Source of the DNA: Propionibacterium sp.
GTDB lineage: Bacteria; Actinomycetota; Actinomycetes; Propionibacteriales; Propionibacteriaceae
Direction: 5' to 3'
DNA length: 29,609 nt
NCBI GenBank assembly: GCA_012837465.1
Contig: DURG01000088.1
Coordinates: forward strand, 1 to 29,609
Part shown: piece by piece, positions 22,991 through 29,609 of the stretch
How the letters are laid out: each line of letters starts with the position of its first letter
How positions within the stretch are numbered: the first letter of the stretch is position 1
Position numbers and translations under genes: made by a program
The notes under the pieces: model-generated
The model's input: only the letters and a program-made list of their open reading frames with translations
Database searches by the model: none
What the model was told of the DNA's origin: nothing

Positions 22991-23608
22991 CTAGTCGTTC
23001 AGCCTCCGCGCCAGCCAGTCGACGAGCGGCGCAGCCCCGCGCCAGATGCCGCGCACCTGCTCCGCGAACGCCTCCTCCCCGGTTGCGGTGACCTCCCGCA
23101 TCGCGCTGAGTGAGCGGTACCGCAGCAACTCGATGCGCGGATGGTCCTTCGTGAACCCACGAGGAGACGTGCGCAGGCTGTCACCGGTGATCAGCCACCC
23201 GTCGTCGCGGTACCCGTCGACCAGGCCCTGCAGCTGGGTGCCCGAGCGTTCGTCGTCGATCGCTGCACGCAGCCTCGCGAGCGCATCGGGTTCGGCCCGG
23301 TAGAAGCCGCCCCCGGCGAACGCCTCTTCGTCGTTGACCTCCACGTAGAACCCGCAGGCCGGGGCCAGCCCCACATACGCTCCTTGGTGTCCCTTGTAGG
23401 GCGTCTTGTCCTTCGAGAACCGCACGTCGCGGTACGGCCGGTAGACCTTCGCCGCGCCGAACTCCTCCTTGAGCATCGCCACCACCCGCGTGAGGGGCTC
23501 GCGCACCTGGGTGTCATAGCGCTCCTTGTTCTGCAGCCAGAACTCGCGCGTGTTGCTTACCCGAAGGTCTCGGTAGAAGTCTGCGGCGGGCAGCGGGAAC
23601 TCAGCCAT
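22991..23608 (-). CDS. DUF2461 domain-containing protein
   Basis: This 205-residue protein matches the DUF2461 (TIGR02453) pattern. It has an N-terminal helix FPLPAADFYRDLRVSNTREFWLQNKERYD, then KVYRPYRDVRFSKDKTPYKGHQGAYVG, FYVEVNDEEAFAGGGFYRAEPDALARLR, and a C-terminal SPRGFTKDHPRIELLRYRSLSA. Function unknown; the enzyme-like core has conserved Arg, Lys and Gly residues (RFSKDKTPYK) found in this family. No signal peptide. The reverse-strand direction opposes replication, unlike most genes here. The unknown gene upstream is 34 nt away, so the two may form an operon. Confidence 0.9.
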   Translation of the reverse strand: MAEFPLPAADFYRDLRVSNTREFWLQNKERYDTQVREPLTRVVAMLKEEFGAAKVYRPYRDVRFSKDKTPYKGHQGAYVGLAPACGFYVEVNDEEAFAGGGFYRAEPDALARLRAAIDDERSGTQLQGLVDGYRDDGWLITGDSLRTSPRGFTKDHPRIELLRYRSLSAMREVTATGEEAFAEQVRGIWRGAAPLVDWLARRLND

Positions 23609-23642
23609 GCCTTCGATTGTGCCTCGCCACGGTCACCGCGTG

Positions 23643-24002
23643 TCAGCGGTGGGGAAGCTCCGTCCACACCGCGACCACATCGGAATCGGAGCCTTCCGCC
23701 ACCTCACGGATGGTCTCGGCATAGTGGGCGATGGAATCGAAAGAGTCCTCGCCGTGCGAGACCACCCACATCGTCACGTGCCGCTCGTTCAGCCGCACGG
23801 GGCGCGGGAAGTGGGCCCCGCCCTCGTAGGCTTCGTCCTCCTCGCGTTCCAGGGAGGACCACCACTCGTCGATCGCGGCCCACAGCGCGTCGCCGTTGTC
23901 GTAGGAGTGCAGGTCAACCTGGAGGGTGACCGTGGACTCCTCGGTCCACTTCACGGGGCCGATCTGATGCCAGTCGTAGTTGAGTTCGTACTTCTTTGCC
24001 AT
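23643..24002 (-). CDS. Hypothetical acidic protein
   Basis: This 119-residue product begins MAKKYELNYDWHQIGPVKWTEE. It is acidic, Trp/His-rich and has no recognised domain, signal peptide or membrane segment. Strands such as STVTLQVDLHSYDNGD and RHVTMWVVSHGED alternate with a DEWWSSLEREEDEAYEG helix, suggesting a small alpha/beta fold. I chose the ATG at 24002; an earlier ATG at 24017 adds five residues without a convincing binding site. Codon use is normal for the window. It may be co-transcribed with the DUF2461 gene downstream. Confidence 0.7.
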   Translation of the reverse strand: MAKKYELNYDWHQIGPVKWTEESTVTLQVDLHSYDNGDALWAAIDEWWSSLEREEDEAYEGGAHFPRPVRLNERHVTMWVVSHGEDSFDSIAHYAETIREVAEGSDSDVVAVWTELPHR

Positions 24003-24065
24003 GTGTGAAAGGTACAACTGGCGGCCGACACATGCGGGCGCCGCGTGGCGCGGATCTGCGGCCGC

Positions 24066-24128
24066 TCAGAGCCGGTAGAAGCGCTCCGCGTTGTCATGGA
24101 ACAGCGCCCGCCGCCGTTGCCTTCCATG
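24066..24128 (-). pseudogene. C-terminal remnant of an amidohydrolase-family gene
   Basis: On the minus strand, 20 codons ending at TGA (24068-24066) read ...RRALFHDNAERFYRL. That is the characteristic end of Amidohydro_2-type metal-dependent hydrolases (pattern I-x-x-x-N-A-x-R-x-Y-x-L). An in-frame TAG at 24131 stops the reading frame just upstream, and no further catalytic motif is visible. The rest of the gene is gone, so this is a decayed leftover of a gene formerly between DUF2461 and gyrB. Confidence 0.6.
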
Positions 24129-24290
24129 CTAACCGGGGACACGGTCGCGTTTCGGCCGTCTGCGCCGTCGGGACCCCCGGAGGGATAGGGGGCCACGTCT
24201 TGGTGGGTGCGATGACGCCCAAACGCGCACGAAAGGCGAATGAAAGGCCATTGATGGCCCGTGGATGCGTGCTTTCGCGCGCGCGCACGG

Positions 24291-24296
24291 TAGTAT
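24291..24296 (+). promoter_or_regulatory. Candidate gyrB -10 box
   Basis: TAGTAT follows an alternating GC run (CGCGCGCGCG, 24277-24286) and has only a weak -35. A start near 24303 would leave a 50-nt leader almost filled by a hairpin. A supercoiling-sensitive promoter is plausible for a gyrase gene, but that is inference. Confidence 0.4.
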
Positions 24297-24305
24297 TGGC
24301 ACGTT

Positions 24306-24336
24306 AAACGGCGCTGGGGCACCCCGGCGCCCGTTT
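24306..24336 (+). promoter_or_regulatory. Hairpin in the gyrB leader
   Basis: AAACGGCGCTGGG pairs with CCCGGCGCCCGTTT around a GCAC loop. The stem has about 13 pairs, including a T-G wobble and one bulged C. It begins within a few nt of the predicted transcript start and ends 9 nt before the AGGAG ribosome binding site, so it may stabilise the message or affect initiation. Confidence 0.6.
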
Positions 24337-24353
24337 GTGTGGACAGGAGCATT

Positions 24354-26399
24354 GTGTCGGAAGACCTGAACATCGACGAGGACCTCATCCCCCAGGAACG
24401 CATGGAGGGGTTGCAGGACAAGGGTGACAGCACCGTCTCCGGATCCTACGACGCAGACCAGATCTCCGTCCTGGAGGGGCTCGAGGCGGTGCGCAAGCGC
24501 CCGGGCATGTACATCGGCTCGACGGGTGAGCGCGGCCTGCACCACCTCGTCTACGAGATCGTAGACAACTCCGTCGACGAGGCGCTCGCCGGTTACTGCG
24601 ATTCCATCGAGGTCGAACTCATCGAGGACGGCGGCGTCCGCGTCAAGGACAACGGCCGCGGCATCCCCGTCAAGGAGCACCCCGTCGAGAAGATCCCCAC
24701 GGTCACGCTCGTGCTGACGGTCCTGCACGCCGGCGGCAAGTTCGGCGAGGGCGGCTACAAGGTCTCCGGCGGCCTCCACGGCGTGGGTTCCTCCGTCGTC
24801 AACGCGCTGTCCGAGCGGATGATCGTCGACGTGCGCCGCGACGGGTTCCGCTGGCACCAGGAGTTCGAGTACGGCGTGCCCGTGACGGAACTGGAGCAGA
24901 TGGAGGCCACGGAGGAGACCGGCACCACCATCACGTTCTACCCGGCCACCGACATCTTCGAGACCACCAACTTCAACTACGAGACGCTGGCCACCCGCTT
25001 CCGCGAGATGGCGTTCCTTAACAAGGGCCTGCGCCTCTCGCTGCTGGACGTGCGCCCCGAGCGCCAGGTCGCCACCGGTGACGAGGACGAGGTGGACACC
25101 CCGTACGACGAGTTCCTGTACGAGAACGGCCTCATCGACTACGTCAAGTACCTCTCCGGCTCGAAGGAGGCGATCCACCCCACCGTCATCGACGTCGAGG
25201 CGCACTCGCCGGAGCAGGGCATGGGCGTCGAGATCGCGATGCAGTGGAACACCTCGTACTCCAGCAGCGTCTACACGTTCGCCAACACCATCAACACGCA
25301 TGAGGGCGGCACGCACGAGGAGGGCTTCCGTGCTGCGCTGACCAACACGGTCAACCGTTGGGGTGAGTCCTGGGGCCTCGTGAAGAAGCGCGAGGACAGG
25401 GTCAGCGGCGACGACATCCGTGAGGGCCTCACCGCGATCGTGTCCATCAAGGTGTCCGAGCCCCAGTTCGAGGGCCAGACCAAGACCAAGCTCGGCAACA
25501 CAGAGGCCCGCGGCTTCGTGCAGCGCGTGCTCAACGACCGCTTGGGTGACTGGTTCGAGCGCAACCCCGCAGAGGGCAAGGACATCGTCCGCAAGTCCCA
25601 GGCCGCGGCGGCCGCCCGCATCGCGGCCCGCAAGGCGCGCGACATGGCCCGCTCCCGCAAGGGCCTCCTCGGCGGCTCCGGCCTGCCCGGCAAGCTCGTC
25701 GACTGCCAGTCGACCGATCCCAGCGAGTGCGAACTGTTCATCGTCGAGGGCGATTCCGCCGGCGGCTCCGCCCGCGGCGGCCGCGACCCCCGCACGCAGG
25801 CGATCCTCCCCATCCGCGGCAAGATCCTCAACGTGGAGAAGGCGCGCATCGACCGGATCCTCGCCAACAAGGAGGTCGAGGCCATCATCAACGCGCTCGG
25901 CGCCGGCATGCAGGAGGACTTCGACCTCAACAAGCTGCGCTACCACAAGCTCGTCCTGATGGCAGATGCCGACGTCGACGGCGCGCACATCCGCACGCTG
26001 CTGCTGACGCTGTGTTTCCGCTTCCTGCGCCCCATGATCGACGCCGGGCACGTGTACCTCGCCCAGCCGCCGCTGTTCCGCCTGCGGTGGACCAACTCGC
26101 CGCATGAGCTGGCTTACACCGACGCCGAGCGCGACGCCCTGCGCGAGGAGGGGCTGAAGAACGGCAAGAAGCTGCCGCAGGTCAACCCCATCCAGCGCTA
26201 CAAGGGCCTCGGCGAGATGGACGCCGACGACCTCTGGGAGACCACGATGGATCCGGAGAACCGCATCCTGCTCCAGGTCACCCTCGAGGACGCCGCGATG
26301 GCGGACCAGATGTTCTCGATCCTGATGGGCGAGGACGTCGAGCAGCGCCGCACGTTCATCCAGCGCAACGCCAAAGACGTCCGCTTCCTCGATATCTAG
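24354..26399 (+). CDS. gyrB: DNA gyrase subunit B
   Basis: GyrB hydrolyses ATP to drive negative supercoiling with GyrA. The 681-residue protein has GHKL motifs VYEIVDNSVDEA, DNGRGIPV and GGLHGVGSSVVNALS, a transducer domain, and the Toprim domain with EGDSAGGSA, PIRGKILNVEKAR and the Mg2+-binding DADVDGAHIRTLLLT. It ends with the tail QRYKGLGEMDADDLWETTMDP. The start is GTG 24354, because AGGAG lies 4 nt before it; the GTG at 24339 would overlap that site. Unlike E. coli GyrB it lacks the extra ~170-residue insert, as in other actinobacteria. gyrA follows after 191 bp. Confidence 0.97.
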   Translation: MSEDLNIDEDLIPQERMEGLQDKGDSTVSGSYDADQISVLEGLEAVRKRPGMYIGSTGERGLHHLVYEIVDNSVDEALAGYCDSIEVELIEDGGVRVKDNGRGIPVKEHPVEKIPTVTLVLTVLHAGGKFGEGGYKVSGGLHGVGSSVVNALSERMIVDVRRDGFRWHQEFEYGVPVTELEQMEATEETGTTITFYPATDIFETTNFNYETLATRFREMAFLNKGLRLSLLDVRPERQVATGDEDEVDTPYDEFLYENGLIDYVKYLSGSKEAIHPTVIDVEAHSPEQGMGVEIAMQWNTSYSSSVYTFANTINTHEGGTHEEGFRAALTNTVNRWGESWGLVKKREDRVSGDDIREGLTAIVSIKVSEPQFEGQTKTKLGNTEARGFVQRVLNDRLGDWFERNPAEGKDIVRKSQAAAAARIAARKARDMARSRKGLLGGSGLPGKLVDCQSTDPSECELFIVEGDSAGGSARGGRDPRTQAILPIRGKILNVEKARIDRILANKEVEAIINALGAGMQEDFDLNKLRYHKLVLMADADVDGAHIRTLLLTLCFRFLRPMIDAGHVYLAQPPLFRLRWTNSPHELAYTDAERDALREEGLKNGKKLPQVNPIQRYKGLGEMDADDLWETTMDPENRILLQVTLEDAAMADQMFSILMGEDVEQRRTFIQRNAKDVRFLDI

Positions 26400-26428
26400 G
26401 CCGCAGATGCATCCCTCCGCTACACCCG

Positions 26429-26541
26429 CCCCAAATCTAGATTTGGGGTCGTCTATGGGCGCAAATCTAGATTCGGTGGATTCGCCCCTTCCGCCCATAT
26501 CTAGATTCGGGTTCCCTGACGACATCAAATCTAGATTCGGG
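26429..26541. repeat. Array of four TCTAGA-centred palindromes between gyrB and gyrA
   Basis: Four near-identical sites share the core ATCTAGATT. Their TCTAGA hexamers lie at 26436-26441, 26466-26471, 26500-26505 and 26530-26535. Spacing is 30, 34 and 30 bp, close to three helical turns. Copy 1 is a perfect 20-bp palindrome (CCCCAAATCTAGATTTGGGG, 26429-26448). Copies 2-4 read ATCTAGATTCGG in the same direction. An 8-bp inverted repeat (TATGGGCG 26454-26461, CGCCCATA 26492-26499) flanks copy 2. The AT-rich cores contrast sharply with the surrounding GC-rich DNA. This pattern suggests cooperative binding by a dimeric protein; the protein is not identified. Confidence 0.9.
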
Positions 26542-26567
26542 CCCTCTCAGATCCACACCCACCACCA

Positions 26568-26579
26568 CCTTCCGGAAGG
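26568..26579. promoter_or_regulatory. Palindrome immediately before the gyrA start
   Basis: CCTTCCGGAAGG is a perfect 12-bp palindrome ending 11 nt before the gyrA ATG. Its right half (GGAAGG) may double as a weak ribosome binding site. Confidence 0.5.
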
Positions 26580-26590
26580 TTCACTGACGC

Positions 26591-29191
26591 ATGGCTGACG
26601 ACGTCGACAAGGACGAACTCAAGGCACCCGCGCTGGGCCGCGTGGAACCCATCGACCTGCAGGTCGAGATCCAGAACTCCTATCTCGATTACGCGATGAG
26701 CGTGATCGTCGGGCGCGCCCTGCCCGACGTGCGTGACGGCCTCAAGCCGGTCCACCGCCGCGTGCTGTACGCGATGTGGGATGGCGGCTACCGCCCCGAC
26801 CGCGGCTGGAACAAGTGCTCCCGCGTGGTCGGCGAGGTCATGGGCCTCTACCACCCGCACGGTGACTCCGCGATCTACGACGCGCTGGTGCGCCTCGCGC
26901 AGCCGTGGGCCATGCGCCTGCCGCTCGTCTCCGGCCAGGGCAACTTCGGCAGCCAGGGCAACGACAAGGCCGCGGCCATGCGGTACACCGAGTGCAAGAT
27001 GGCCAACCCCGCCGTCGAACTGGTGCGCGAGATCGAGCAGAACACCGTCGACTTCCGGCCAAACTACGACAACCGCGAGATGGAGCCCGTGGTCCTCCCG
27101 GCGCGGTTCCCGAACCTCCTCGTGAACGGCTCGACGGGCATCGCCGTCGGCATGGCCACCAACATCCCCACGCACAACCTGCGCGAGGTCAACGACGCCG
27201 TGCAGTGGGCCCTCGAGCACCCCGAGGCCTCCCGTGAGGAGCTCCTCGAGGCCGCGATGCAGCGGATCCAGGGCCCCGACTTCCCCGGCGGCGCCCTGAT
27301 CGTCGGGCGCTCCGGCATCGAGGAGGCCTACCGCACCGGCCGCGGCTCGGTGACCATGCGCGCCGTGATCGACATGGAGGAGGACAACAAGGGCCGCCAG
27401 CTCCTCGTCATCACCGAACTGCCCTACATGACCAACCCCGACACCCTGGCGCTGCGCATCGCAGACCTGGTGAACTCGGGCCGCCTCACCGGGATCGCCG
27501 ACATCCGCGACGACACGTCGGCGCGCACCGGCCAGCGCCTGGTCATCGTGCTCAAGCGCGACGCCCAGCCGCGCGTCGTGATGAACAACCTGTACAAGCA
27601 CACCGCGCTGCAGGACACGTTCGGCTGCAACATGCTGGCCATCGTCGACGAGGTGCCCCGCACCCTGCGCCTCGACCAGTTCATCTCGTTGTGGATCAAG
27701 CACCAGCTCGAGGTCATCCGGCGCCGCACCCAGTGGCAGCTGGACGAGGCCGAGCGCGCCGCGCACCTCGACCGCGGCCTGGTCAAGGCCCTCAACATGC
27801 TCGACGAGGTCATCGCGCTGATCCGTGCGAGCAAGACCGCCGACGAGGCGAACAAGGGGCTTCAGGAGCTGCTCGGCATCGACGAGTTGCAGGCCCGCAA
27901 CATCCTCGACCAGCAGCTGCGCCGCCTGGCGTCGATGGAGATCCAGAAGATCGTTGACCGCCTCGCCGAGCTCGAGCGCAAGATCGCGGACCTGAAGGAC
28001 ATCCTCGGCGACGAGGCCCGCCAGCGCCGCATCATCGCGGCCGAGCTGCAGGAGATCGTCGACAAGTACGGCAACGAGCGCCGCACGCGCATCGTCGCGG
28101 CCGATGGCGACTTCTCCGAAGAGGACTTCATCCCCAACGACGACGTGGTGGTCACCATCACGCACGGCGGCTACGCCAAGCGCACGCGCGCGGACCAGTA
28201 CCGCGTGCAGAAGCGCGGCGGCAAGGGCGTGCGGGGCGCGTCGTTGCGTGCCGACGACGAGGTGCAGCACCTCTTCACCACCACCAACCACCAGTGGATC
28301 CTGTTCTTCACGAACTTCGGGCGCGTGTACCGTGCGAAGGTGTGGCACCTGCCGGAGGCAGGCCGCGACGCGAAGGGCGGCCACGTGGCAGGCTTGATGA
28401 GCTTCCTGCCCGACGAGCGGATCGCCCAGGTACTGACCATCAACTCGTACGACGACGCCCCGTACCTGCTGCTGGCCACGAAGAACGGCCTGGTCAAGAA
28501 GACCGACCTCAAGGCCTACGACTCCCCGCGGCAGGCCGGCGTCATCGCCATCAACTTCCGCGAGGAGGGCGACGAACTGATCGGCGCCCAGCTCGTGTCC
28601 CAGTTGGATGACGTGCTGCTGATCTCCCGCAAGGGCCAGGCCATCCGCTTCGAGGCGAACGACGCGCAACTGCGCCCGATGGGCCGCGCCACGTCGGGCG
28701 TCACCGGCATGAAGTTCCGCAAGGGCGACGAACTGCTCTCCATGGCCGTGCTCCGCCACGATGAGGACCAGTCCGAGCAGTACGTGTTCACCGTCACCGA
28801 CGGTGGGTACGGCAAGCGCACCGCGGTCGACGAGTACCGCGTCCAGGGCCGAGGCGGCCTCGGCATCAAGGCCATGAAGCTCAACGAGGACCGTGGCAAG
28901 CTGGTCGGCGGCCTGATCGTCGGCGAGCACGACGAGGTCATCGCGATCAAGAACTCCGGCCAGGTCACCCGCTCGGCCGTCTCCGACGTCCCCGCGAAGG
29001 GCCGCGACACGATGGGCGTGAAGTTCGTCGGCGTCCGTGGCGACGACGAAGTGGCCGTCATCGCGCTCTACCCTGAATCCGAAGACGCGGAGGAGGACGA
29101 GGCGACGGAGGAAGCCGTAGACGGTACCGTAGGGGAAACCGCTGCTGAGGAGGCGGCGGTTGTGAGCCCTGAGGAGTCAACTGATGAGTGA
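26591..29191 (+). CDS. gyrA: DNA gyrase subunit A
   Basis: GyrA cuts and reseals DNA in the gyrase tetramer. The 866-residue protein has the winged-helix core with catalytic Tyr132 (AAMRYTECKM). The quinolone region HPHGDSAIYDALVRLAQ has Ser93 and Asp97 in the susceptible (unmutated) state. The coiled-coil region runs to about residue 500. The C-terminal beta-pinwheel has the GyrA box KRGGKG (in VQKRGGKGVRGA) and related blades (GYGKRTAVDEYRVQGRGGLG). The last ~38 residues are very acidic (Glu/Asp/Ala), a tail that tunes supercoiling in other gyrases. It overlaps the next gene by 8 nt. Confidence 0.97.
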   Translation: MADDVDKDELKAPALGRVEPIDLQVEIQNSYLDYAMSVIVGRALPDVRDGLKPVHRRVLYAMWDGGYRPDRGWNKCSRVVGEVMGLYHPHGDSAIYDALVRLAQPWAMRLPLVSGQGNFGSQGNDKAAAMRYTECKMANPAVELVREIEQNTVDFRPNYDNREMEPVVLPARFPNLLVNGSTGIAVGMATNIPTHNLREVNDAVQWALEHPEASREELLEAAMQRIQGPDFPGGALIVGRSGIEEAYRTGRGSVTMRAVIDMEEDNKGRQLLVITELPYMTNPDTLALRIADLVNSGRLTGIADIRDDTSARTGQRLVIVLKRDAQPRVVMNNLYKHTALQDTFGCNMLAIVDEVPRTLRLDQFISLWIKHQLEVIRRRTQWQLDEAERAAHLDRGLVKALNMLDEVIALIRASKTADEANKGLQELLGIDELQARNILDQQLRRLASMEIQKIVDRLAELERKIADLKDILGDEARQRRIIAAELQEIVDKYGNERRTRIVAADGDFSEEDFIPNDDVVVTITHGGYAKRTRADQYRVQKRGGKGVRGASLRADDEVQHLFTTTNHQWILFFTNFGRVYRAKVWHLPEAGRDAKGGHVAGLMSFLPDERIAQVLTINSYDDAPYLLLATKNGLVKKTDLKAYDSPRQAGVIAINFREEGDELIGAQLVSQLDDVLLISRKGQAIRFEANDAQLRPMGRATSGVTGMKFRKGDELLSMAVLRHDEDQSEQYVFTVTDGGYGKRTAVDEYRVQGRGGLGIKAMKLNEDRGKLVGGLIVGEHDEVIAIKNSGQVTRSAVSDVPAKGRDTMGVKFVGVRGDDEVAVIALYPESEDAEEDEATEEAVDGTVGETAAEEAAVVSPEESTDE

Positions 29192-29609
29192 CGCGCCGCG
29201 CTGGCCGGGAGCCGACGGTGGCCCCGGCCTCGACTTCTCGCCGTACCGCAAGGACACGGACGAGACGGCCGAGGCGGTCGAGTCGCCCGGTTCCGCCGCC
29301 GACGAGACCCAGGTGCATTCCCCGGTGTCGCCCGGTTCGGCAGCCGATGACACCCAGGTACACAGCCCCGTGTCGGCCGGCTCCGCCGCCCGGGTCGACG
29401 CCGAGCACTCGGAGGACGGGGACAAGCACGACGACGTGAAGCATTCGGAATCCGCTGGTGTGGCCCCTGTGCCCCCGCAGGTTGCCGAGCGCGCAGCACG
29501 CACTGCGCAGGAGTGGGCTGCGATGCCCGTCGGCCCCGGCGCCCGCGCTGCAGGCCCCGGCATGGCCGCCCCCGCGGCCGGTGCCGCTGCCGGCGCCGCC
29601 CTCGGTGCC
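29184..29609 (+). CDS. DUF3566-type membrane protein, N-terminal part (runs off the window)
   Basis: An ATG at 29184 overlaps the gyrA stop by 8 nt, and the frame stays open to the window edge (142 codons). The visible part is a low-complexity cytoplasmic region. It starts MSDAPRWPGADGGPGLDFSPYR and has a 15-residue tandem repeat (SPGSAADETQVHSPV at 34-48, then SPGSAADDTQVHSPV at 49-63), followed by an Ala/Gly/Pro-rich segment. DUF3566 proteins in actinobacteria sit directly after gyrA and have such disordered N-termini before two transmembrane helices. The conserved domain is outside the window, so this call rests on position and style. Confidence 0.75.
   Translation, partial: MSDAPRWPGADGGPGLDFSPYRKDTDETAEAVESPGSAADETQVHSPVSPGSAADDTQVHSPVSAGSAARVDAEHSEDGDKHDDVKHSESAGVAPVPPQVAERAARTAQEWAAMPVGPGARAAGPGMAAPAAGAAAGAALGA

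Noticed and set aside
26429..26541. CRISPR array reading of the TCTAGA repeats
   Set aside because: The repeat units are only about 12-20 bp, the gaps about 14-22 bp, and there are no cas genes.
26861..26911. Quinolone-resistance change in gyrA
   Set aside because: Ser93 and Asp97 are the ordinary residues; no resistance substitution is present.
24129..28930. Two 799-codon minus-strand open frames opposite gyrB and gyrA
   Set aside because: They lie wholly antisense to intact gyrase genes, show Asp/Glu/His/Val-rich shadow composition and no family motif. Long antisense frames are expected in very GC-rich DNA.

Overview
The window is a chromosomal replication-origin region from a strongly GC-rich actinobacterium. 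The evidence is GC-biased third codon positions, frequent GTG starts, 4-nt start/stop overlaps and several probable leaderless genes. The gene set also fits: rpmH-rnpA-yidD-yidC-jag diverging from dnaA, then dnaN-recF, a DUF721/DciA protein, gyrB-gyrA and a DUF3566-type gene. I lean towards Propionibacteriales (Tessaracoccus-like), but that is an impression, not something the sequence proves.

Layout. 1-2519 (minus): khpB/jag, yidC, yidD, rnpA and rpmH, a compact ribosome/RNase P/membrane-insertase operon. 2520-2868: divergent intergenic region with three DnaA boxes. 2869-4224: dnaA. 4225-6677: a small regulon of a CsoR-family regulator that looks like the persulfide sensor CstR, a CoA-disulfide reductase-rhodanese fusion on the minus strand, and a 54-residue Cys-rich protein. 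Both promoters carry the same operator-like palindrome. 6678-6993: the main DnaA-box cluster, the probable oriC. 6994-9562: a three-gene coupled operon (coiled-coil protein, GT4-type glycosyltransferase, unknown protein). 9684-13109: a MacB/FtsX-type ABC exporter. 13333-15649: dnaN-recF. 15650-15826: two inverted copies of a REP-like repeat. 15827-18467 (minus): polar amino-acid ABC transporter. 18534-19058: DciA. 19059-19563: a 505-bp non-coding stretch with inverted repeats, a possible 28-codon uORF and repeat elements. 19564-22989: rtcB, a SIMPL-domain protein and a secreted M23 peptidase with a c-di-AMP-riboswitch-like leader. 22991-24002 (minus): DUF2461 and an unknown protein. 24003-24353: remnant of an amidohydrolase gene and the gyrB leader. 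24354-29191: gyrB-gyrA, with an array of four TCTAGA-centred palindromes between them. 29184-end: start of a DUF3566-type membrane protein.

The replication core genes (dnaA, dnaN, recF, dciA, gyrB, gyrA) run in the usual actinobacterial order. They are split by four inserted blocks: the sulfur regulon, the glycosyltransferase/exporter block, the amino-acid transporter, and the rtcB-M23-DUF2461 block. The most unusual non-coding signals are the palindrome array between gyrB and gyrA, the DnaA boxes set inside hairpin-forming palindromes, the shared CstR-like operators, and a dispersed repeat that has become part of a coding sequence.
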